From NCBI GenBank assembly GCA_024636705.1, contig JAGXGN010000111.1, forward strand, positions 1 through 34,738: a DNA stretch of 34,738 nt. The letters run 5' to 3'. The position numbers were made by a program, and so were the translations under genes. Under the pieces are notes generated by a model. The model did no database searches, was not told where the DNA came from, and saw nothing but the letters and a program-made list of their open reading frames with translations. Of this stretch, positions 7,952 to 14,548 are shown in pieces (position 1 is the first letter of the stretch; every line of letters begins with the position of its first letter). The stretch is from Halomonas sp. Its GTDB lineage: Bacteria; Pseudomonadota; Gammaproteobacteria; Pseudomonadales; Halomonadaceae.

Positions 7952-8629
7952 TTACTGCTGAAACTGTGACTCGATCGGCGTCAGGGTGATCTCGACACGA
8001 CGGTTCTGGGCACGGCCCTGTTCGGTCGCATTGCTGGCGACCGGCTGGCTCTGGCCATAACCACTCATATTGAGACGCGACCAGGAAACACCGCTCTGTG
8101 CCAGGTAATTGCCCACGGATTCAGCCCGGCGCTCGGAGAGGGTCTGGTTATAGGAGGCATTACCGGTACTGTCGGTATGACCGGCGATGTTCACCCGCGT
8201 ATCGGGATACTGCTGGAGGATCTGGGCGACATTATTGAGCGCACTGCGGGCACTCATGGTCAGTTCGCTGGAGTCGAAGCCGAAGGTCACGCTGCTCGGC
8301 ATGTTGAGAACGATATCGTCACCGCGACGGTCGACCTGGATCCCCGTGCCCTGGGTACTCTGCCTCAACTGCTGTTCCTGGCGGTCCATGTAGGCACCGA
8401 TACCGGCACCCGCGGCAGCGCCCACAGCGGCACCAACCAGGGCACGATCACGGCGACTGGTGCTGCCATCACCACTTAGTGCACCGGCGGCCGCCCCCAG
8501 GGCGGCACCCACACCGGCCCCGGTCATGGTGGACGACCGCTGGGTCTGGTTGCCATAGGGATCCGTGGCGCAGCCCGCCAGCAGAACGGCAGCTACGAAG
8601 GGAACGGCAAGACGAAGTGATTTCATCAT
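7952..8629 (-). CDS. yiaD: OmpA-family outer-membrane lipoprotein (YiaD-like)
   Basis: The protein has 225 residues (E. coli YiaD 219). It has a lipoprotein signal peptide with lipobox L-A-G-C (17-20) and Ala after Cys, so sorting to the outer membrane is expected. A glycine-zipper stretch follows (about 37-85), with repeated G-A-x-x-G-A. The C-terminal OmpA-like peptidoglycan-binding domain covers about 105-220, with T-D-S-T-G-N, L-S-E-R-R-A-E-S-V and A-Q-N-R-R-V-E-I-T. The similarity to YiaD runs over the whole length. Two adjacent ATGs are possible; the first (8629) is better placed, 9 bases after AGGAG. It follows hemW after 27 bases, and a terminator closes the unit. Its likely role is linking the outer membrane to peptidoglycan. 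Confidence 0.9.
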   Translation of the reverse strand: MMKSLRLAVPFVAAVLLAGCATDPYGNQTQRSSTMTGAGVGAALGAAAGALSGDGSTSRRDRALVGAAVGAAAGAGIGAYMDRQEQQLRQSTQGTGIQVDRRGDDIVLNMPSSVTFGFDSSELTMSARSALNNVAQILQQYPDTRVNIAGHTDSTGNASYNQTLSERRAESVGNYLAQSGVSWSRLNMSGYGQSQPVASNATEQGRAQNRRVEITLTPIESQFQQ

Positions 8630-8656
8630 GATGTTTAACTCCTGAAGTCAGTTGAG

Positions 8657-9865
8657 TCATCCTTGGCTGTCCCCGGATTCAGAAACCAGTGACAGAAGAT
8701 CATTCAAGAATAGCAGACCCTGAGGGGATGTCTGCAGCCTGTCGACATCTTCCACAAGAAGTCCTTTATTTCTGGCGCTTGCCAGACGGTCGTGGAGCAG
8801 GGAAGCCTCGCGGCCGGTATTCTGTGACCACAGCGAAAGGGGAACCCCCTCCACCAGGCGCAGGGCATTCATGGCGAACTCCAGAGGCAGTTCCCGTGGA
8901 TCGATGAGACGGCGGCCGGCGGTGAAGCCCCTGGGATCGGCCATGCGCCGCAGATAGGCCTCGGGTTGGCGAACCTTCCAGCGTCGCTCCATGGCCATGA
9001 CGCCATCGCGGCCGACTCGACTCAGCTTGCCATGGGCACCGGCACCGATTCCCAGGTAATCGCCGAAGGACCAGTAATTCAGGTTGTGGCGGGAACATCG
9101 CCCTCCCTGTGCATAGGCGGAGATCTCGTAACGCGAAAGGCCGGCCTCTTCCAGCCGGGCATGACCGAGGTCCTGGATATCCCAGAGGGATTCCTCCGCG
9201 GGCAGGACCGGTGGATGCGAGAAGAACTCGGTGTTGGGTTCCAGCGTAAGCTGGTACCAGGAGAGGTGTTCCGGCGCCAGGGAAAGCGCCTGGTCGATAT
9301 CGGCCAGTGCCAGTGTCGGTGTCTGCTCGGGTAGCCCGTGCATGAGGTCGAGGTTGATATTGTCGAACCCCGCACTGCGTGCCTCTTCCACGGCGCGCAG
9401 TGCATCATCGCCGGAATGGATACGACCGAGGGCGGCAAGCTGAGCGTCCTGAAAGCTCTGCACGCCCAGGGAAAGCCGGTTGATGCCCGCCCGCCGGTAG
9501 CCTGCGAAACGCCCCCTTTCCAGGGTGCCGGGATTGGCTTCCAGGGTGATCTCGACATCACCGGCCAGGGAGACACGACGGGCGAGAGCAGCGAAGAAGC
9601 GGGCGTAAAAATCCGCCGACATCAGGCTCGGCGTGCCACCTCCGATGAAGACACTGGTCACTTCGCGCCCCTGGACCAGGGGAAGCTCGGCGTCGAGGTC
9701 GGCGATCAAGGCCTGGAGATAGTCCTCCTCGGGCAGGGCGGCACCGGCTCCCACCCCGTGGGAATTGAAGTCACAGTAGGGGCACTTGCGCACGCACCAG
9801 GGCACATGGACATAGAGCGACAGCGGGGGGAGCGACGCATCCTGGGAGAGCCGATGATCCATCAT
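8657..9865 (-). CDS. hemW: HemW, radical-SAM heme chaperone
   Basis: HemW is related to coproporphyrinogen dehydrogenase HemN, but the family is now understood as a heme chaperone that passes heme to membrane targets. The product has 402 residues from ATG 9865. The radical-SAM motif C-x3-C-x2-C is C24-V-R-K-C28-P-Y-C31, near the N-terminus. G-G-G-T-P-S-L follows, and the C-terminal half holds the HemN-type extension. The short N-terminus and total length match HemW, not the longer HemN (about 450 residues). The start overlaps the rdgB stop by four bases (ATGA), so the two are translationally coupled; an upstream in-frame extension inside rdgB is rejected. hemL and hemJ are nearby. Confidence 0.93.
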   Translation of the reverse strand: MMDHRLSQDASLPPLSLYVHVPWCVRKCPYCDFNSHGVGAGAALPEEDYLQALIADLDAELPLVQGREVTSVFIGGGTPSLMSADFYARFFAALARRVSLAGDVEITLEANPGTLERGRFAGYRRAGINRLSLGVQSFQDAQLAALGRIHSGDDALRAVEEARSAGFDNINLDLMHGLPEQTPTLALADIDQALSLAPEHLSWYQLTLEPNTEFFSHPPVLPAEESLWDIQDLGHARLEEAGLSRYEISAYAQGGRCSRHNLNYWSFGDYLGIGAGAHGKLSRVGRDGVMAMERRWKVRQPEAYLRRMADPRGFTAGRRLIDPRELPLEFAMNALRLVEGVPLSLWSQNTGREASLLHDRLASARNKGLLVEDVDRLQTSPQGLLFLNDLLSLVSESGDSQG

Positions 9866-10473
9866 GACCCGCCCGGCTGCTCGGCCAACGCCTCCACCAG
9901 TGCACACAAGGCCCGACCTCGATGACTGAGATGGTTCTTTTCCTGTGCGGAAAGCTCGGCCGCGCTCATGGCCTGGTCGGGGAGCCAGAACAAGGGATCA
10001 TAGCCGAATCCCCCATCACCACGGGGATGCACGAGAATTTCTCCCTCCCAACAGCGCTGCACGATGCGCGGTACTGGGTCCTTCGCGTGTCGCAGATAAA
10101 CCAGCACACACCAGTATCGTCCCGTACGGCGGCCTTCGGGCACCTCGGCCAATGCCTCCAGCAATCGTGCATTGTTACGCTCATCACTCTTTGGCTCACC
10201 GGCAAAACGGGCGGAATAAATACCCGGAGCACCCTCGAGGGCATCGACCTCGAGGCCGGAATCATCGGCAAGCGCCGGCAAGCTACTGACACGGCTGGCC
10301 TCACGGGCCTTGAGCAAGGCATTTTCCACGAACGTCAGCCCGGTTTCCTCGACATCACCAACACCATGTTGAGACTGTGGCTGGATATCGAAACCCAGCG
10401 GCAAGAGCAACTCGTGGAACTCGCGCAACTTGCCGGCATTGCCGCTGGCCAACACCAGAGGGGTGGGGGGCAT
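9862..10473 (-). CDS. rdgB: dITP/XTP pyrophosphatase (non-canonical NTP house-cleaner)
   Basis: This enzyme hydrolyses dITP, ITP and XTP to monophosphates, keeping deaminated purines out of DNA and RNA. It has 203 residues (E. coli 197). Family motifs are S-G-N-A-G-K (10-15), A-D-D-S-G-L-E-V (69-76) with the metal-binding acidic residues, G-G-F-G-Y-D-P-L-F and S-H-R-G (183-186). The ATG at 10473 is preceded by AGAGGAG 6 bases upstream. The stop overlaps the hemW start. In E. coli, rdgB (yggV) and hemW (yggW) are also adjacent, which supports both calls. Confidence 0.96.
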   Translation of the reverse strand: MPPTPLVLASGNAGKLREFHELLLPLGFDIQPQSQHGVGDVEETGLTFVENALLKAREASRVSSLPALADDSGLEVDALEGAPGIYSARFAGEPKSDERNNARLLEALAEVPEGRRTGRYWCVLVYLRHAKDPVPRIVQRCWEGEILVHPRGDGGFGYDPLFWLPDQAMSAAELSAQEKNHLSHRGRALCALVEALAEQPGGS

Positions 10474-10502
10474 GTCGTCTCCTCTCGCGAATAGGGTGAA
10501 TC

Positions 10503-11729
10503 CTACAACCTGACATGCTCACGGATCAGGCCCGCCAGTGTCTCGGTGGCGTTTTCGGCGGTGGAATCCAGATGGACCAGGTGAAAGCGCTCTTCCTCGC
10601 CGAAGGGCTCGAGATCCGCCTGTTGCTGGGCGAGGATCGCCAGGCTGTCTTCCCGAGCTACCCCCTGACTATGGGCTCGCTTCTCGATCCGCCCCTTCAG
10701 GGTGGCGTCGTCCGCTTCGAAACTGACCAGCAGACACGGAAGGCCTCGCGCCTCGGCCTGTTGACGCAGCAGGTCACGCTGCCAGCGCCTGAGGAAGGTC
10801 CCATCCACGCAGGCCACCAGGCCCGCATCCAGCAGGATCCCCGCCAGGCTGGCCAAGCGCTGATAGGTGTGATGCGTGGTCTCCTCGGAGAAGAGGTCCG
10901 CATTGCTAACGGAATCGGACTCGACCAGGCGGCGACGCTCCACATCGGAACACAGCCTCACGCCCCCGAGACCTTCCACCAGGCCACGGGTGAAGCGACT
11001 CTTGCCGCTGCCCGACACGCCGACGCTGATCACCAGTGAGGGGAAGCGAAAATCGGCATGGGCTTCCGCGAGGGCCAGGAAGCGACGGCATTCCGCCATG
11101 GTCTCTGCCAGCAGTGCGGGATGCTCGAGATCCTCTCCGGCCAAGTCGCGACGCTCGAGGGACCGACGGGCACCGGAAAGGGCGTGGCAGACCCGGAAAA
11201 GCGACAGCAAGCGGGTGATCTCATAATCACCAGACAGGCTCAGGTAAAGATCCAGGACCTGGCGTGCCAAGCCTTCCTCGTGTCTGCTCTCTAGACCCAC
11301 CATCAGCGAGGCCAGATCACAGGCCGGATCAAGGGGTTCATCGACATGGGGACCCTCGAGGTCACGACCGATGGCATTGCTCAACAGTAGCCGACCCTGA
11401 TGGTGGAGTCGGCTATTCGGGTGATCGAGGGCCCAGCTCGGCAACAACCGTTCGTGGCGTGCCTCGAATACCGGGGCGAGACGCGCGATCTCCTGCTCGA
11501 GCCAACGACCGAGATGTGCCAGGCGCTGGCGATCCTCGTTCCCCTCCAGACGCGGCCGTATGGCGGCCAGCTCGCCCTCTACCAGCCTTCTTACCGCTCG
11601 AACGCCGGTATCATCGGATGAAGCCAGAGCAACGTCGTCGCCATGATAGGCAACGAGTTGATCCACCAGGGCATCCAACGCCAGGGACGCTTGGTTTTCG
11701 GGGGGAGGGTTGCCCGTTGCATGGCTCAT
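10503..11729 (-). CDS. P-loop kinase-like ATPase with a truncated aminoglycoside-phosphotransferase-like domain
   Basis: The function is unknown. From the ATG at 11729 (AGGA 8 bases upstream; a GTG at 11756 is the alternative) the protein has 408 residues. The C-terminal domain (about 230-408) is a P-loop nucleotide kinase fold with Walker A G-V-S-G-S-G-K-S (237-244), S-D-V-E-R-R-R near 261 and a V-D-G-T-F region near 308. The first 200 residues resemble the C-lobe of the APH-like kinase half of two-domain proteins that usually run to about 500 residues. The N-lobe is missing. The expected H-G-D-L-H-x-x-N block appears as H-H-Q-G-R-L-L-L-S-N (109-118), and the expected F-D-x-I-E-F metal motif is not recognisable. 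The kinase half looks inactive; the P-loop half looks intact. It precedes rdgB by 29 bases. The family assignment is by recollection of the architecture. Confidence 0.75.
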   Translation of the reverse strand: MSHATGNPPPENQASLALDALVDQLVAYHGDDVALASSDDTGVRAVRRLVEGELAAIRPRLEGNEDRQRLAHLGRWLEQEIARLAPVFEARHERLLPSWALDHPNSRLHHQGRLLLSNAIGRDLEGPHVDEPLDPACDLASLMVGLESRHEEGLARQVLDLYLSLSGDYEITRLLSLFRVCHALSGARRSLERRDLAGEDLEHPALLAETMAECRRFLALAEAHADFRFPSLVISVGVSGSGKSRFTRGLVEGLGGVRLCSDVERRRLVESDSVSNADLFSEETTHHTYQRLASLAGILLDAGLVACVDGTFLRRWQRDLLRQQAEARGLPCLLVSFEADDATLKGRIEKRAHSQGVAREDSLAILAQQQADLEPFGEEERFHLVHLDSTAENATETLAGLIREHVRL

Positions 11730-11795
11730 GTCATCTATCCTGGCACTGGAGATCACGATCTCGGCAAGCGGAGCGTGATCCTGGTCATTGAAACA

Positions 11796-13088
11796 TCAAG
11801 CCTGCTTCGACATCTTTGCAAAGGCCTTCTCGGAGGCATCCAGGGTCAACTGGATATCCTCGGGTCGGTGGGCGCTGGACATGAAACCCGCTTCGAAGGC
11901 CGAAGGCGCCAGGTAGACACCCTCGTCGAGCATGGCGCAGAAGAATCGGCGGAAGGCCTGGGCATCACAAGCGGTGGCCTGGCCGAAGTTGTCGACTCGG
12001 CTCTGTCGGGTAAAGAAAAGACCGAACATGCCGCCGGCACTCTGGGTGATCATGTCGACGCCGGCGGCATCGGCACGCTCCTTGAGCCCATGACAGAGGG
12101 TATCGACTCGCTGGGCCAGCGCATTGTGGAAGCCGGGTTCCTTGAGCTTGGTGAGGAGCGCGACGCCGGCGGCCATGGCCAGCGGATTCCCGGACAGGGT
12201 ACCCGCATGATAGATGGGCCCCAGCGGCGAGATATTGGACATGAGGGTCTCGCTGCCACCGAAGGCGCCTACCGGCATGCCCCCTCCGACGATCTTGCCC
12301 AGGCAGGTAAGATCGGGCTTCACGCCATAATGGGCCTGGGCGCCCCCCAGTGCCACGCGAAAACCGGTCATGACCTCATCGAAGATCAGCACACTGTCAT
12401 GGACATCGCAGAGCTTTCTCAGGCACTCCAGGAAGCCCGGCTGAGGCGGGATGCAGTTCATGTTGCCGGCCACCGGCTCGACGATGATGCAGGCGATCTC
12501 GCTGCCGATCGACTCGAAGCACTGTTCCGCGGCGTCGAGATCATTGTAGGGCAGGGTGACCGTATGCTCGGCCAGGGCCGCCGGTACTCCGGGGGAACTC
12601 GGCTCTCCATGGGTGAGGGCACCCGAGCCGGCCTTGACCAGCAGTGAATCGGAGTGGCCATGGTAGTTACCCTCGAACTTGACGATCTTGTCCCGCCCGG
12701 TGACGCCCCGTGCCAGACGAATGGCGGACATGGTGGCCTCGGTACCCGAGCTGGTCATGCGCACCATCTCGAGGGTGGGTATCAACTCGCAGACGAGGTC
12801 CGCCATGGTCGTCTCGATGGCGGTGGGTGTCCCGAAGGACAGGCCGTTGTCGAGTCGTTCGCGTACCGCCATGAGCACATCCGGATCGGCATGGCCGGTG
12901 ATCATGGGGCCCCAGGAGCCGACATAATCCACATACCGCTTGCCCTCGACATCGAACAGGTAGGGCCCCTGGGCACGCTCCATGAACACCGGCGGACGCT
13001 CCATGCCCTTGAAGGCACGAACCGGAGAATTGACCCCGCCGGGAATATGGCGACAGGCCTGTTCGAAGAGCTGTACAGATGTGGTCAT
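11796..13088 (-). CDS. hemL: Glutamate-1-semialdehyde 2,1-aminomutase
   Basis: This PLP enzyme converts glutamate-1-semialdehyde to 5-aminolevulinate, the second step of the C5 pathway to heme and other tetrapyrroles. The protein has 430 residues (E. coli 426) beginning [26 protein letters not shown]-site features are S-S-G-T-E-A-T (113-119), F-D-E-V-M-T-G-F-R (236-244) and the Schiff-base lysine K265 in [19 protein letters not shown] precedes the ATG. The 168-base upstream gap contains a perfect DnaA box and a one-mismatch copy, 12 bases apart. The thiD-like gene lies upstream on the same strand, a neighbourhood like thiD-thiE-hemL of pseudomonads but without thiE. Confidence 0.97.
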   Translation of the reverse strand: MTTSVQLFEQACRHIPGGVNSPVRAFKGMERPPVFMERAQGPYLFDVEGKRYVDYVGSWGPMITGHADPDVLMAVRERLDNGLSFGTPTAIETTMADLVCELIPTLEMVRMTSSGTEATMSAIRLARGVTGRDKIVKFEGNYHGHSDSLLVKAGSGALTHGEPSSPGVPAALAEHTVTLPYNDLDAAEQCFESIGSEIACIIVEPVAGNMNCIPPQPGFLECLRKLCDVHDSVLIFDEVMTGFRVALGGAQAHYGVKPDLTCLGKIVGGGMPVGAFGGSETLMSNISPLGPIYHAGTLSGNPLAMAAGVALLTKLKEPGFHNALAQRVDTLCHGLKERADAAGVDMITQSAGGMFGLFFTRQSRVDNFGQATACDAQAFRRFFCAMLDEGVYLAPSAFEAGFMSSAHRPEDIQLTLDASEKAFAKMSKQA

Positions 13089-13135
13089 GTCTACCTCACG
13101 AGGTCGTTGATGGTTTCAGCCCGTAGCGACGAGCC

Positions 13136-13156
13136 TGTGGATAATTCTCTGGATAA
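13136..13156 (-). promoter_or_regulatory. Tandem DnaA boxes upstream of hemL
   Basis: On the minus strand a perfect TTATCCACA (13144-13136) and TTATCCAGA (13156-13148, one mismatch) lie in the same orientation, 12 bases apart start to start. They sit about 50-70 bases upstream of the hemL ATG, where a promoter would be expected. I could not fix convincing -10/-35 elements. Confidence 0.5.
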
Positions 13157-13256
13157 ATTGCAGACGGCCTGTAGAAAAACCGTGAACGAAACCCCCTTGT
13201 CCCCGAAACACTCGATCCATTCTCTGTGCTCATGTCGAGGATGAAAAGCCCTGGCG

Positions 13257-14108
13257 TCATGATGGCGGCACGCCATCGACCCTCTCTGGCATTACCGCCA
13301 ATCGCCACAGTCGACGCGGCAGGATCTGCGCTTCCCCCGGTTGCCAACCATGGGCGAGGGATTGCCAGGTAAAGGCCTGCGCCTGCTCACAGGCGGCAAC
13401 CAGTGACTCACCGGTACCGAGCCTCGCCGCCAGGGCCGCCGCCAGGGTACAACCGGAACCATGGAACTGGCCGTCGAGCCTCGGCCAGGACCACTGGCGA
13501 CTCAGATCCGGTGCATGCAGGGTATGCTGCACCCGATCCCGGGGCACCCGATCGATCGGGTCATCGGTGCCGGTCACCAGGATCGCCTGGCAACCCAGGG
13601 TCATCAGTTCCACCGCTCGCCGGGTATCGTCGCCCTCCAGACCCAGCGTCAAACGTGACAGTTCCTGCCTGTTGGGGGTCAGGATATCCACCAGAGGCAG
13701 CAGTCTTTCCCGCAAGCCATCCACCAGCTCGGCTGTGGATAACTCACTGCCGCCACCGGCCCTGAGCACCGGATCCAGCACCAGGGGGACGCCGGGACGT
13801 CGCCGCACGATATCTGTCACGGCATCCAGCGTCGACGAACTGGCCACCAGGCCGACCTTGATGGCGGCAATATCGAAGTCATCGAGGGCCAGGGCCATGC
13901 GGCGCATGGCGTCCGGGTCCGCGGGTATCACCTCGCTGACATCACGACAATTCTGTACCGTCCAGGCCGTGGGTATGGTCAGCGCCCAGCCACCATTGGC
14001 GGCGATCGCTTCGGAATCGGCCACCAGGCCCGCCCCCCCGGTGGGATCGTGGCCGGCCAACACCAGCACCACCGGGAGATGCGGCACCATCGGGGAGGAA
14101 GTCGCCAT
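13257..14108 (-). CDS. thiD: Hydroxymethylpyrimidine/phosphomethylpyrimidine kinase-like protein (ThiD family)
   Basis: ThiD phosphorylates HMP and HMP-P in thiamine biosynthesis and salvage. The protein has 283 residues of the ribokinase fold. It has A-G-H-D-P-T-G-G-A-G (18-27) at the N-terminus, V-L-D-P-V-L (110-115), L-T-P-N-R-Q-E (143-149) and the anion-hole motif G-S-G-C-T-L-A-A-A-L (217-226), where E. coli ThiD has G-T-G-C. Some positions differ from classical ThiD, for example A-W-T-V-Q-N in place of A-x-x-x-Q-N, so the exact substrate is less certain than the fold. The ATG shares its A with the hemJ TGA. A perfect DnaA box lies inside the gene at 13734-13742. thiE is not adjacent. Confidence 0.85.
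   Translation of the reverse strand: MATSSPMVPHLPVVLVLAGHDPTGGAGLVADSEAIAANGGWALTIPTAWTVQNCRDVSEVIPADPDAMRRMALALDDFDIAAIKVGLVASSSTLDAVTDIVRRRPGVPLVLDPVLRAGGGSELSTAELVDGLRERLLPLVDILTPNRQELSRLTLGLEGDDTRRAVELMTLGCQAILVTGTDDPIDRVPRDRVQHTLHAPDLSRQWSWPRLDGQFHGSGCTLAAALAARLGTGESLVAACEQAQAFTWQSLAHGWQPGEAQILPRRLWRLAVMPERVDGVPPS
13734..13742 (-). promoter_or_regulatory. Perfect DnaA box inside thiD
   Basis: TTATCCACA on the minus strand, within the thiD coding sequence and about 600 bases from the hemL-upstream pair. It may be a chance occurrence or a DnaA-titrating site; nothing else around it suggests a promoter. Confidence 0.4.
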
Positions 14109-14539
14109 CAGAACGGCTTGAGGACGGCGAGAAACACGATCACCAGCAGCGCGATCACCGGTAATTCATTGAACCAGCGAAAGAACAGATGCCCACGTCG
14201 GCAGCGGTCCTCGGCAAACTGCCTCAGATAGATCAGACAGAGATGATGATAGCCCACCAGCAGGGCAACCAGCAGCAGCTTGGCATGAATCCATCCCTGC
14301 GCCAGCCAGCCTGGACTCAGCACCAGCAAAGCACCACCGAAAAGCAGTACCGCGATCATCGAAGGGGTCATGATCCCGCGATAGAGCTTGCGCTCCATGA
14401 CCTTGAAATGCGCGATGGCCTGCGGCTCGTCGCGGTCACGGGCGATGGCATGGTAGACATAGAGCCGCGGCAGGTAGAACAGGGCGGCGAACCAGGTGAC
14501 CATGGCGATGAGATGCAGGGCCTTGATCCATGGATACAT
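14108..14539 (-). CDS. hemJ: Protoporphyrinogen IX oxidase HemJ (UPF0093 membrane protein)
   Basis: HemJ is the membrane protoporphyrinogen oxidase of many bacteria that lack HemG and HemY, acting at the penultimate step of heme synthesis. It has 143 residues and four predicted membrane helices (about 5-25, 57-77, 83-103 and 122-141). Its N-terminus, W-I-K-A-L-H-L-I-A-M-V-T-W-F-A-A-L-F-Y-L-P-R with conserved His9, is diagnostic of the family. GAGGAG sits 6 bases before the ATG. It follows the CLC gene by 9 bases and its stop overlaps the thiD start by one base, so clc-hemJ-thiD are probably one transcript. hemL lies just downstream and hemW 4 kb further on. Confidence 0.92.
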   Translation of the reverse strand: MYPWIKALHLIAMVTWFAALFYLPRLYVYHAIARDRDEPQAIAHFKVMERKLYRGIMTPSMIAVLLFGGALLVLSPGWLAQGWIHAKLLLVALLVGYHHLCLIYLRQFAEDRCRRGHLFFRWFNELPVIALLVIVFLAVLKPF

Positions 14540-14548
14540 GGAAACTCC

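Noticed and set aside
8657-9865. Calling this gene hemN (oxygen-independent coproporphyrinogen oxidase)
   Set aside because: The C-x3-C-x2-C motif lies very near the N-terminus and the length (402) matches HemW. The N-terminal extension of HemN is missing and the rdgB neighbour is typical of HemW.
11751-11780. GATCACG/CGTGATC inverted repeat between hemL and the kinase-like gene as a terminator
   Set aside because: A 7-bp stem with a 16-base loop and no T-tract; too weak to call.
11643-12647. 334-codon plus-strand open frame opposite hemL and the kinase-like gene
   Set aside because: It is antisense to hemL, which matches its family along its full length; the composition is shadow-like.
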